Assembly: GCA_041640815.1 (NCBI GenBank) | Contig: JBEPZO010000022.1 | Location: 1-30,966 of the forward strand | Reading direction: 5' to 3' | Source: JANWZL01 sp041640815 | Lineage (GTDB): Bacteria > Pseudomonadota > Gammaproteobacteria > Burkholderiales > Thiobacillaceae | DNA length: 30,966 nucleotides | Shown here: in pieces, positions 1 through 7,624 of the stretch | Layout of the letters: the number at the start of each line of letters is the position of its first letter | How positions within the stretch are numbered: the stretch's first letter is position 1 | Position numbers and translations under genes: made by a program | Notes under the pieces: generated by a model | What the model saw: only the letters and a program-made list of their open reading frames with translations | Database searches by the model: none | Told to the model about the DNA's origin: nothing

Positions 1-203
1 CGCAGCTGATTGAGCAGCTCAAGGCGCTGCCGCAGATGATACCGGAGCTAGCGGGCAAGGCGCGGGTGGGCATTCTGGCGGGGATTGACTGGGACCCTGG
101 GGTGATGCAGGAAGCGCAGGCGGCGGGACTATACACCGCCACTATCCACGACGAGGTGTTTGAACTGACCACCCCAGAGGGCTTCACGCCGCGGCGGTGG
201 TAG
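1..203 (+). CDS. C-terminal fragment of coiled-coil / PD-(D/E)XK-like protein (5' end outside window)
   Basis: An open frame runs from base 3 to a TAG at 201-203, giving 66 residues with no start in view, so this is the tail of a gene that begins upstream. The tail contains a small alpha/beta pattern (GILAGIDWD, then AAGLYTATIHDEVFEL, then the end TPEGFTPRRW). This resembles the C-terminal domain of DUF3782-type proteins, in which a long coiled coil precedes a restriction-endonuclease-like fold; a 'Gly-Leu-Tyr ... Glu ... GF.PR' ending is typical of them. That assignment comes from memory of the family, not from a search. Function is unknown. A coiled-coil protein of similar flavour lies at the other end of the window (28234-28731), but the two overlap in no common segment. 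Confidence 0.6.
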   Translation, partial: QLIEQLKALPQMIPELAGKARVGILAGIDWDPGVMQEAQAAGLYTATIHDEVFELTTPEGFTPRRW

Positions 204-637
204 GGGGCATCTCCTCTCTAGAAAACTCCTTCTAAGCGGAGTTGGCAGCAGTGGGATGAGTGCCTGCCATTGAGCTCACTGAGGCACAGAAGGGGCTTCA
301 GAAGGTCAGTGAAAAGACCATCTGTAGGCGAAAACGACATAAATCTCCCTTGCTTCCGTTATGAGTTGACTACAACAACATACACCCGCGCCGAGCATAG
401 CGTTCGGGACGAGCAGGGGGGAGTTGTACAAGAGGTTTTGTAACATCGATTGTAGACATCGCATCCTCTTTTCGGTTGATCAACGTCTCGATAACATCAA
501 CCTGCCGGTGCGAGGCGGGGGCTTCTTATCACCCAATTTATTGCAGTTCGAGACTCAATACATTATTGCTTGTAACGTTCTACGATTTGTGGTTCATAGA
601 AATTTAAATGGCACCGTGACCAGCCTGGTATGTTTAT
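204..637. other. Intergenic, no recognised gene
   Basis: This 434-bp gap is more AT-rich toward its right half. A short hairpin (arms AACTCC at 224-229 and GGAGTT at 238-243, 8-nt loop) follows the upstream stop codon and could end transcription, but it lacks a T-run. An open frame at 424-651 starts with TTG, resembles nothing I recognise and overlaps the methyltransferase start, so I do not treat it as a gene. Confidence 0.5.
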
Positions 638-1633
638 ATGAGAGAGAATGATATACGACCGCAAGAGCTGATGTCGAAATTGAATGATCTGTCTCGTAGA
701 GACAGGGAGCGCGTACTAAGATACCGCAATAGTTTTGTCGATGTTGCATGCCCGGCTTGTCAGTCGCAAACGGCGATATTTCAATTTTAAAAAGATGGTT
801 TTCATTTTAAAGAATGTAGTGTATGTGGCACACTATTCATTACGCCTCGTCCAACGGCTGATCTACTAGCAGAATATTACGCAAAATCTGAATCTCTGAA
901 GTTTTGGAATGAATGCATATTTCCTTCCTCAGTCACCGCTCGCAGAGAGCTCATTTTTGAACCCAGGGTGAACCTTGTGGCTCAGGCGGTGCAATACGTG
1001 CCTGTGGAAATCCTGGCTGATATCGGAGCCGGTTCTGGATGGTTTGCTGATTTATGCATTGAGAAAGGAATTGCAAAACGTGTAGTTGCAGTTGAGCCCA
1101 ATCCGGGTCTAGCTGATACTTGTAGACGTATTCCTGGGGTTGAAGTTATTGAGGCGCCTATCGAAGCATGCTATTCTTCGCTAGAAGCAGATGTGATAAC
1201 GTGCTTTGAGTTGATCGAGCATCTCTTTAATCCTGCTGATTTTCTGCATGCGTGCTTAAAAGGATTGAAGAGTTGTGGAATGATTATATGCACCACTCCA
1301 AATTGGCATGGATTTGATATCGCATTACTCAGGGAGCGGAGCGATAACGTAGGCGGACCGAATCATTTGCAGCTTTTTACGCCATCATCTCTTGCTGCCT
1401 TGTTACAGAGAGTGGGTTTCTCCGATATTATAATTACAACGCCTGGGCAACTTGACGTTGATATTTTGTATAACAAAATGAAGGCTGGAATTTTCGAGCC
1501 AGCAGAGTTGCCTTATTTTGGTCCCCTAATTCATAACGGTTCAGAAGAATTTAAGAAAGATCTTCAATCATTTATACAGCGCCATGGGCTAAGCAGTAAC
1601 ATGATGGCGATAGCAAGGAAGCATAAAACGTAA
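638..1633 (+). pseudogene. Zinc-ribbon SAM-dependent methyltransferase, interrupted by an in-frame TAA
   Basis: Read from ATG 638 to TAA 1631-1633 the frame encodes about 331 residues. Residues 38-41 are CPAC and a second CSVC pair follows about 22 residues later, forming the zinc-ribbon front end common in class I methyltransferases that act on sugars or other small molecules. The SAM-binding motif I is ADIGAGSGWFADL near 1018-1056, with the acidic motif VAVEPN and the FELIEHLFNPADFL segment downstream, typical of Methyltransf_11/23. A TAA at 788-790 interrupts the frame exactly between the two cysteine pairs, where homologues usually read a charged residue before KDGF. A single base change from GAA, CAA or AAA would explain it. 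A GTG at 968 could start a shortened 221-residue protein with the complete SAM domain but no zinc ribbon. Base composition is clearly lower in GC than the surrounding genes, suggesting transfer. Confidence 0.8.
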
Positions 1634-1817
1634 ATGTCTATTATGAAGCGCTGATCAATTCGTCCATTCAATGCATTCAGCAATTAGTGCTTTGGTCTTA
1701 CTGACATCTGGCTACACGAATAGAACTCGAATCACCTTCCGCGAGGCGTCTTCAGGAAAACGCTGCAAAACCACCCCACCTGATTGGCCGGGATGGGACA
1801 ATAGCGACAGGAAGCAG

Positions 1818-2260
1818 ATGCGTCTGGAGGTGACGATGTATACGGGTTTTGAGCTGCACCAAAGCGCACGCGCAAAGCTTAATTTTTGGAGCAGATGGAG
1901 CGTGTAGTGCCATGGGCAGAGCTGGTTGTGCGCATCGAGCCGTATGCCCCCAGGTAGGTCCCAAGGGCGGACGTCCCCCATTTGCAGTAGAGCAGCTGCT
2001 TAAGTTTCACTTTCTGCAGCAATGGTTCGACCTGCCGGACATGACGGCAGAACTGTATCACACGCCGCTGTTGGCCAGTTTGCGCCCTTTAAGCGGCACG
2101 GCCTGAGTGGAGCGCCTGCTTGAGCGGCTCGACGTCATTCTGACTAAAGGTGTCCGCATGTACAGAAGCGGCACTGACCTGGATGCGACCTTGATTGTGG
2201 CGCCGAGTTTGACCAACAGCGCCCGTGGCAAGCGAGATCCAAAGATGGTGAGTGTAGAAG
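1818..2260 (+). pseudogene. Decayed IS5-type transposase remnant
   Basis: Three frames in turn show pieces of one transposase. From ATG 1818 the frame begins MRLEVTMYTGFELH, then ends prematurely. A second frame from about 1892 reads MERVVPWAELVVRIEPYAP, and a third from about 1950 reads VGPKGGRPPFAVEQLLKFHF then LQQWFDLPDMTAELYHTPL. After a stop at 2104-2106 the string DATLIVAPS then GKRDPKM appears, which is the segment around the first catalytic Asp of IS5-family DDE transposases. The pieces are in the right order for IS5 (helix-rich N-terminus, HFLQQWF motif, DATL motif) but at least two frameshifts and a central deletion separate them, and the C-terminal half is absent. I could not identify terminal inverted repeats. 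It is a dead remnant. Confidence 0.8.
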
Positions 2261-2400
2261 AATCGGGGCCGCTACGGAGTTTTTTGCCACCCCACAGCCT
2301 AAAGGAAGTGTTAACCTAGGCAGACGCGGGGCTTGAGTGCAGCGGTAAAATAGATCGCTGTCAATGAGTTGTGTTCAGCGCGACAAAGGCGTTTAGCCAC

Positions 2401-4212
2401 ATGCGCGTAAACGGCTGTCCGCACTTTGACCCCCAGCAGCTGGTGTCTAGGCTGCCCCACCTGCCCGGGGTCTATTGCATGCTGGGGGAGGATGAGGAGC
2501 TGCTCTACGTCGGCAAGGCGCGCGACCTGAAAAAGCGCGTGGCGAGCTATTTCCAGAAAACGGACCACTCGCCGCGCATTAGGCTCATGCTTGCACGCGT
2601 GCGCGACATTCAGGTCACCGTCACGCGTTCCGAATCCGAGGCCCTGCTGTTGGAGAGCAATCTCATCAAGGCCAAGGCGCCTCGCTACAACATCGTCTTT
2701 CGCGACGACAAGTCTTACCCCTACCTGATTCTGACGGGCCACCGGTTTCCACGCCTGGCCTTTTACCGCGGACCCACCGACCGGCAGCACCGCTACTTTG
2801 GCCCCTATCCGAGCGCGCATGCGGTGCGCGAGAGCATCCAGATCCTGCAGAAGGTGTTTCGGCTGCGCACCTGCGAAGATACCGTGTTCGCCCACCGCTC
2901 GCGGCCGTGCTTGCTCTATCAGATCCACCGCTGCAGCGCACCGTGTGTGGGGCTGATCACACCCGAGGACTATGCCCGCGATGTGGAGGATGCAGCGCTA
3001 TTCTTAAGCGGCCGCGATGCAGAGGTCTTGAGCCGCTTAACCGCCGAGATGGAGCAAGCGGCGGCGCAACTCCGCTATGAGGCGGCAGCGGTGTTTCGGG
3101 ACCAGATCAAGGCCTTGGCGCGCGTGCGTGAGAAGCAGTTCGTCGAAAGCCGTGGCACGGGTGAGGCCGACGTGATCGCCGCCGTCGTGCAGGGCGGTGT
3201 CGCATGCGTCTACCTGACCATGATCCGGGGCGGGCGTAGCCTTGGCGGCAAGGCCTTCTTTCCCAACCATGCCGAGCAAGCCGATGCCGCACAGGTGCTA
3301 GAGGCCTTCGTCTCCCAGCACTATGCCGCGCACGATGTCCCCGGCCTGATCATCCTGTCCGCCGAGATCGAAGGGGTGGGCGATTGGCTCGCGGTGCGCG
3401 CCGGCCACAAGGTGCAGGTGGTCACCCGCCCCACCGGCGAGCGGCGCGTGTGGTTGCGGCTCACGGAAGAGAACGCACGGCAGGCGCTCGCTGCCCGCGA
3501 GGGCCAGCGCGCGAGCCAAGCGGCGCGTTTGGCGGCCTTAAACGATGCCCTTAACGAGCAGGGCATCGAGCGCATCGAGTGTCTCGATGTCAGCCATACC
3601 CAGGGCGAGGCCACCGTCGCCGCCTGCGTCGTCTATGACCACGGCGCCATGCAGCCTTCGCAGTATCGGCGCTACAACATCGCCAATCCGACGCCGGGCG
3701 ACGATTATTACGCCTTGCGCGCGGCCTTGCAGCGGCGCTATGGCAAGCTCGCCGCTGGCGAGGGGCAGCTGCCCGACCTCCTGCTCATCGATGGCGGCCG
3801 GGGCCAGCTCAAGGTAGCGGTGGAGGTCTTGAGCGAGTTGGGGCTCGGCGAAATGCCCATCGTCGGCGTCGCCAAGGGGGAGGCACGCAAGCCTGGCCAA
3901 GAACAGCTCTTCCGACCGCATGCGGTCGAGCCGCTGCGTCTGCCGCCCACTCACCCCGGCCTGCACCTGATCCAGCAGATCCGCGACGAGGCGCATCGTT
4001 TTGCCATCAGCGGCCACCGCGCCCGGCGCGGCAGGCAGCGCCGCCGCTCCACCTTGGAGGAGATCGCCGGTATCGGGCCCAAGCGCAGACAGCGACTGCT
4101 GCAGGCCTTTGGCGGCCTGCAGGGCCTGCGCGCCGCCGGCGTGGAAGAGCTGGCCCAGGTGGAAGGCATCAGCCGTGAATTGGCCGAGCGCATCTACCGG
4201 GAATTGCATTGA
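2401..4212 (+). CDS. uvrC: Excinuclease ABC subunit C
   Basis: UvrC makes the two incisions around bulky DNA lesions after UvrA and UvrB have located them. The 603-residue protein has the N-terminal GIY-YIG nuclease domain (GVY at residues 23-25, LYVGKARDLKKRV at about 35-47), a cysteine-rich linker, the UVR helix hairpin that contacts UvrB at about 210-240 (RYEAAAVFRDQI), an RNase H-like nuclease (ECLDVSH near 396 and LLLIDGGRGQ near 461 supply acidic residues), and C-terminal helix-hairpin-helix repeats (EEIAGIGPKRRQRLL, then QVEGISRELAERIY). I chose ATG 2401 because homologues begin about 20 residues before the GVY; an in-frame GTG at 2371 would add ten residues. No strong ribosome site precedes either. 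pgsA follows after 17 bases, the usual proteobacterial order. Confidence 0.95.
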   Translation: MRVNGCPHFDPQQLVSRLPHLPGVYCMLGEDEELLYVGKARDLKKRVASYFQKTDHSPRIRLMLARVRDIQVTVTRSESEALLLESNLIKAKAPRYNIVFRDDKSYPYLILTGHRFPRLAFYRGPTDRQHRYFGPYPSAHAVRESIQILQKVFRLRTCEDTVFAHRSRPCLLYQIHRCSAPCVGLITPEDYARDVEDAALFLSGRDAEVLSRLTAEMEQAAAQLRYEAAAVFRDQIKALARVREKQFVESRGTGEADVIAAVVQGGVACVYLTMIRGGRSLGGKAFFPNHAEQADAAQVLEAFVSQHYAAHDVPGLIILSAEIEGVGDWLAVRAGHKVQVVTRPTGERRVWLRLTEENARQALAAREGQRASQAARLAALNDALNEQGIERIECLDVSHTQGEATVAACVVYDHGAMQPSQYRRYNIANPTPGDDYYALRAALQRRYGKLAAGEGQLPDLLLIDGGRGQLKVAVEVLSELGLGEMPIVGVAKGEARKPGQEQLFRPHAVEPLRLPPTHPGLHLIQQIRDEAHRFAISGHRARRGRQRRRSTLEEIAGIGPKRRQRLLQAFGGLQGLRAAGVEELAQVEGISRELAERIYRELH

Positions 4213-4229
4213 GCCCCTACACTTAAGGC

Positions 4230-4829
4230 ATGCCCTTCAATCTGCCCAACGCCCTGACCTGGCTGCGCATCGCGCTGATTCCCTTGTTCGTCCTGGTGTT
4301 TTATCTGCCGGACGGCATGCTACCGCCACGCACCCTCAACCTGTCGGCGACGCTGCTCTTTGCTCTGGCCGCCATCACCGATTGGCTCGATGGCTGGTTG
4401 GCCCGCCGGCTGGGTCAGACCTCGGCCTTCGGCGCCTTTCTCGATCCGGTGGCGGACAAGCTGATGGTGGCGGCGGCGCTGATCGTGCTGGTGGACCTGG
4501 ACCGCGCCGGCGTGGCGGCATCGCTGATCATCATCGGCCGCGAGATCGCCATCTCCGCCCTGCGCGAATGGATGGCCAAGGCCGGCCGCTCCAAGAGCGT
4601 CGCGGTGTCCTTCCTCGGCAAGCTCAAGACCACGGCGCAGATGGCGGCCATCTTGCTGCTGCTCTATCATGACGCCATTGGCCCGTTGAGCGCGCAGTGG
4701 CTCGGGCGTTGGTTGCTCGACATCGCTGCCTTCTTGACCCTGTTATCTATGCTGCATTACCTCCTTCTAGCCCGTCAGGCGCTCAAGCGACACCGTAACA
4801 ACCAGCCTTTACAGCAGTTGACAATTTAG
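4230..4829 (+). CDS. pgsA: CDP-diacylglycerol--glycerol-3-phosphate 3-phosphatidyltransferase
   Basis: PgsA transfers a phosphatidyl group from CDP-diacylglycerol to glycerol 3-phosphate, the committed step to phosphatidylglycerol and cardiolipin, in the inner membrane. The 199-residue product carries the complete CDP-alcohol phosphotransferase signature DG-x2-AR-x8-G-x3-D-x3-D (D54, G55, A58, R59, G68, D72, D76), with hydrophobic segments before it (residues 9-26 and 38-50) and after it (about 78-92 and 165-185). The start MPFNLPNALTWLR matches the family. It lies 17 bases after uvrC and probably shares its transcript. The last codons overlap a consensus promoter for the tRNA genes downstream. 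Confidence 0.95.
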   Translation: MPFNLPNALTWLRIALIPLFVLVFYLPDGMLPPRTLNLSATLLFALAAITDWLDGWLARRLGQTSAFGAFLDPVADKLMVAAALIVLVDLDRAGVAASLIIIGREIAISALREWMAKAGRSKSVAVSFLGKLKTTAQMAAILLLLYHDAIGPLSAQWLGRWLLDIAAFLTLLSMLHYLLLARQALKRHRNNQPLQQLTI

Positions 4830-4845
4830 TGACGAGGGATATAAT
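4818..4845 (+). promoter_or_regulatory. Consensus sigma70 promoter for the tRNA-Gly/tRNA-Cys unit
   Basis: TTGACA at 4818-4823 and TATAAT at 4840-4845, both perfect, are separated by 16 bases. Predicted initiation is near 4852, seven bases before the tRNA-Gly. The -35 box lies inside the last codons of pgsA. Confidence 0.85.
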
Positions 4846-4858
4846 TTTTCTGTCCTTT

Positions 4859-4934
4859 GCGGGAATAGCTCAGTTGGTAGAGCGCAACCTTGCCAAGGTT
4901 GAGGTCGCGAGTTCGAGACTCGTTTCCCGCTCCA
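4859..4934 (+). tRNA. tRNA-Gly (GCC)
   Basis: The cloverleaf is complete: acceptor GCGGGAA (4859-4865) pairs with TTCCCGC (4924-4930), anticodon GCC sits at 4892-4894 in a 7-base loop closed by CAACC/GGTTG, the T-loop reads GTTCGAGAC, and CCA is encoded at 4932-4934. In E. coli and many betaproteobacteria the same order uvrC-pgsA-glyW-cysT is found. Confidence 0.97.
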
Positions 4935-4941
4935 AATCGAG

Positions 4942-4979
4942 CGGGGGAAAGCCAACGTGCTTTCCCCCGTGGTTTTTTT
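4942..4979 (+). terminator. Hairpin with T-run between the two tRNA genes
   Basis: CGGGGGAAAGC (4942-4952) pairs perfectly with GCTTTCCCCCG (4959-4969) around a 6-base loop, followed within three bases by seven T residues (4973-4979). It looks like an intrinsic terminator or attenuator between tRNA-Gly and tRNA-Cys; no separate promoter for tRNA-Cys is obvious, so readthrough or processing may occur. Confidence 0.75.
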
Positions 4980-5001
4980 GTCGGGCCATAAAGGCCCGAG
5001 C

Positions 5002-5075
5002 GGCGCGATGGCAGAGTGGTTATGCAGCGGCCTGCAAAGCCGTGTACATCGGTTCGATTCCGGTTCGCGCCTCCA
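5002..5075 (+). tRNA. tRNA-Cys (GCA)
   Basis: Acceptor GGCGCGA (5002-5008) pairs with TCGCGCC (5065-5071), anticodon GCA is at 5034-5036, the T-arm reads CGGTTCGATTCCG and CCA is encoded at 5073-5075. The short variable region and small D-loop fit tRNA-Cys. The tRNA-Leu gene that often comes next in this operon is not present in the 55 bases before the hydrogenase cluster. Confidence 0.97.
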
Positions 5076-5130
5076 TCTCTCCTTTACCCGACGCCTTGAG
5101 GCTCAACCAAGGTTAGGCGCTTGACCGGCG

Positions 5131-5595
5131 TCAACTCAGCCCCACGCGCTGCAAGAGGAAGTTGAGCGCGGCCTCGAGATTGGCCTCGGCCTGAGCGCTC
5201 AGCGGCTCGCCCAGCTCGAAAGAGTAGCCGCGGATGGCGAGCAGATAGCAAGGCGGCGGCGAGGCGCCATGGTAGTGGCGGTACACCGCCAAGAGGCCGG
5301 CGGGGGATAGCCGGTGGGTGGTGAAGGCGGCATCCTCGGCCGCCGTGACGGGCTGGAAGCGGTAGGGGGCTGGGCCGCTGGCGGCGGCATCGGCGATGAT
5401 CACCGCTTGTCGCCCGGCCAGGTCGAGCACGTATTCCACCTGCAGCTGAAAGTCGGTGAGCAGCTCGACTTGAGGCCCGACGCTACCGCGCAGGCGCTCG
5501 ATCAGGCAGGGGCCCAAGGCATCGTCGCCGCGGCTGGGGTTGCCGATGCCGAGGATGAGGTAGTGCCCCCTAGGGTCAGCAGGCGGCAGGGACAT
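5131..5595 (-). CDS. hoxW: Hydrogenase maturation protease (HoxW-like)
   Basis: This 154-residue protein belongs to the HybD/HycI/HoxW endopeptidases that remove the C-terminal peptide of the [NiFe] hydrogenase large subunit once nickel has been inserted. The start LILGIGNPSRGDDALGP (residues 13-29) is the family signature and provides the first nickel-sensing acid (D24 or D25). D69 in AVIIADA and H94 in FTTHRLSP fit the other two metal-contacting residues. The ATG at 5593-5595 lies inside the end of hoxH (20-base overlap), so the two are translationally coupled and the protease is almost certainly dedicated to HoxH. The gene ends about 55 bases from tRNA-Cys on the opposite strand. The symbol is by position and family, and subgroup was not tested. 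Confidence 0.88.
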   Translation of the reverse strand: MSLPPADPRGHYLILGIGNPSRGDDALGPCLIERLRGSVGPQVELLTDFQLQVEYVLDLAGRQAVIIADAAASGPAPYRFQPVTAAEDAAFTTHRLSPAGLLAVYRHYHGASPPPCYLLAIRGYSFELGEPLSAQAEANLEAALNFLLQRVGLS

Positions 5596-7078
5596 CCCGC
5601 ACCAGGCGGTCGATCTGCCGCCCTTCTGCGTCGATCAGCTCCACGCTGAGCGGCATCTGGCCTAGGGCGTGGGTGGCACAGGACAGGCAGGGATCGAAGG
5701 CGCGGATCGCCACCTCGATGTGGTTGAGCAGGCCCTCGGTGAGCTTGCGGCCGTCGAGGTAACGGCGCGCCACCTGGCGGATGGACTCGTTCATGGCCTG
5801 GTTGTTGTGGGTGGTGGAGACGATCAGGTTGCAGCGCGTGACGACGTCCTCCTCGTTGACGCGGTAGTGGTGGATGAGGGTGCCACGTGGCGCCTCGATC
5901 ACGCCCACCCCCCGTTCCTGGCGTTCGCCGCGGGTGACCAGATCGTCGCCCAAGATGTCCGGGTCGTGCAGCAGTTCCTTGATCACTTCGGCGGCATGTA
6001 GCATCTCGATCATGCGCGCCCAGTGGGTGCCGAGAGTGGAGCCGGCGGCGCGTCCACCCCCCCAGGCCAGGAATTCCCGCCGTTCGTGGTCGGCGAAGGG
6101 GGTGGGGATGAAGTCGCACAGCGCCACCCGCGCCAGGGGGCCAACCCGGTACCACCCCGCCTCGGGGCCGAGGGCGCGCAAGAAAGGGAATTTCATGTAC
6201 GACCAGGGTTTCACCTCTTCGAAGATGTAGTCCCAGTAGTGGTTGTAATCGACGTGGTCAAACAGGGTTTGCCCGTCCCGGGTGCGCGCCCTGAGCCCCC
6301 CGTGGTAGAGGTCCATGGCGCCGTCGGCGCGGACCAGACAGAGCTGGTGCGCCTCGATGCGGCCGAATTCATCGTACAGCTCGGCATTCTGCTCATAGAG
6401 CCGGCGGGCGAGCTGCACCGCCTCCCGGCACCAGGCGATGATTTGGTAGATGTCTTTGAGCAGCGCATCCCGCTCTGCCGTGGTAACACGCTTGTTTACG
6501 CCGCCGGGGATGGAGCCGGTGCCGTGGATGCGTTTGCCGGCCGTCACCCGGATCACCTCCTGGCCGTATTTGCGCAGCAGCACGCCTTTTCTCGCGATGT
6601 CAGGATGGGCCTGGGCGACGCCGACGATGTTGCGGCGCGTCACCTCGGCGTCAAAGCCGAACAGCAGGTCGGGCGAGGCCAGGTGGAAGAAGTGTAGGGC
6701 GTGGGATTGCAGGATCTGGCCGTAATGCATGAGACGGCGGATCTTTTCCGCCGTTGGCGTGAGGCGGTGGGCGCCGACGATCTGGTCCATCGCCTTCGAG
6801 GCGGCGAGGTGATGCGATACTGGGCAGATGCCGCACAGGCGCTGCACCATCACCGGCACCTCCCAATAGGGCCGGCCTTGGATGAATTTCTCGAAGCCGC
6901 GGAACTCGACGATGTGCAGGCGCACCTGGTGCACGCGGTCGTCCTCGTCGAGCAGCAGGGTGACCTTGCCGTGGCCCTCGACGCGGGACAGGGGTTCGAT
7001 GGCCACCCGCCGCAGTTGCTGCGGGTGCGCAGCGGTTTCCAGTGATGGCGCGGGATGCGATGGGGTCGTGGACATCAT
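5576..7078 (-). CDS. hoxH: NAD-reducing hydrogenase large subunit HoxH
   Basis: HoxH carries the NiFe(CN)2CO active site of the cytoplasmic bidirectional hydrogenase, splitting H2 and passing electrons to HoxY. The 500-residue protein has the N-terminal nickel motif RLCGICPVSHH (C82, C85, H89) and the C-terminal motif DPCLSCATH (C464, C467, H470), giving all four cysteine ligands. A 30-residue tail after H470 (beginning ALGQMPLSVEL) is the peptide that the maturation protease would remove. Two ATG codons in a row (7076-7078 and 7073-7075) can serve as start; the gene begins three bases after the hoxY stop. Genes for cofactor assembly (hypA-hypF) are not in this window and must be elsewhere for the enzyme to be active. 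Confidence 0.97.
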   Translation of the reverse strand: MMSTTPSHPAPSLETAAHPQQLRRVAIEPLSRVEGHGKVTLLLDEDDRVHQVRLHIVEFRGFEKFIQGRPYWEVPVMVQRLCGICPVSHHLAASKAMDQIVGAHRLTPTAEKIRRLMHYGQILQSHALHFFHLASPDLLFGFDAEVTRRNIVGVAQAHPDIARKGVLLRKYGQEVIRVTAGKRIHGTGSIPGGVNKRVTTAERDALLKDIYQIIAWCREAVQLARRLYEQNAELYDEFGRIEAHQLCLVRADGAMDLYHGGLRARTRDGQTLFDHVDYNHYWDYIFEEVKPWSYMKFPFLRALGPEAGWYRVGPLARVALCDFIPTPFADHERREFLAWGGGRAAGSTLGTHWARMIEMLHAAEVIKELLHDPDILGDDLVTRGERQERGVGVIEAPRGTLIHHYRVNEEDVVTRCNLIVSTTHNNQAMNESIRQVARRYLDGRKLTEGLLNHIEVAIRAFDPCLSCATHALGQMPLSVELIDAEGRQIDRLVRDVPAAC

Positions 7079-7081
7079 CGA

Positions 7082-7624
7082 TCAATCGTACTCGATAAGG
7101 CCGTGGCCCAGCCTGGGCGTGCGACCGGCAATGAGGTCGGTGAGAAATTTCCAGATCGCATCGGCCGGAGGGGGGCAGCCAGGCAGGAAATAATCCACCT
7201 TCACTACCTCGTGCAGGGGGTGCACCATGTCTAAGGGTAGCGGCAGCTCCGGATCGTTGGGGATCTGGCCATTGATCAGGCCGGGTTCGGTGAGGTAGAC
7301 CTCGCGCAGGCAGGCGCCGAGATCGAGGTGGTTGCGCTGGGCGGGCAAGCCGCCGGTCACCGCGCAGGCGCCCATGGCGATGAGGATCTTGCAATGCTTG
7401 CGGAACTCCCGCAGCACCTCGACGTTCTCCGCGTTGCAGATGCCGCCTTCGATGAGGCCGATGTCACAGGGCCCGCAATGCTTGATGTCGGTCAGCGGCG
7501 TGCGGTCGAACTCCGCTTTTTCCAGCAGGGCGAACAGCCGCTCGTCGATGTCTAGCAGCGACATGTGACAGCCGAAACAGCCGGCCAGCGAGGTGGTGGC
7601 AATACGCAGTTTGCCTTCAGCCAT
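7082..7624 (-). CDS. hoxY: NAD-reducing hydrogenase small subunit HoxY
   Basis: HoxY is the 20-kDa-like electron-transfer subunit that sits between the NiFe site in HoxH and the diaphorase. The 180-residue sequence supplies the four cysteines for the proximal [4Fe-4S] cluster: C16 and C19 in GCFGCHMSLLD, C87 in MGACAVTGG and C150 in LPGCPPPADAIW. It lacks the Tat signal and C-terminal cluster domain of membrane or periplasmic hydrogenases, consistent with a short cytoplasmic HoxY. Its ATG at 7622-7624 overlaps the 3' end of hoxU by eight bases. An additional HCGPC segment at residues 49-53 is also typical of HoxY-like subunits. Confidence 0.96.
   Translation of the reverse strand: MAEGKLRIATTSLAGCFGCHMSLLDIDERLFALLEKAEFDRTPLTDIKHCGPCDIGLIEGGICNAENVEVLREFRKHCKILIAMGACAVTGGLPAQRNHLDLGACLREVYLTEPGLINGQIPNDPELPLPLDMVHPLHEVVKVDYFLPGCPPPADAIWKFLTDLIAGRTPRLGHGLIEYD

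Noticed and set aside
424..651. 75-codon open frame from a TTG
   Set aside because: No recognisable domain, no ribosome site, and it overlaps the methyltransferase start.
4829..5116. Open frame spanning both tRNA genes
   Set aside because: It runs through two perfect tRNAs and is a by-product of them.
6023..6697. Long plus-strand frame over hoxH
   Set aside because: Antisense shadow of a GC-rich gene with full conserved motifs on the other strand.
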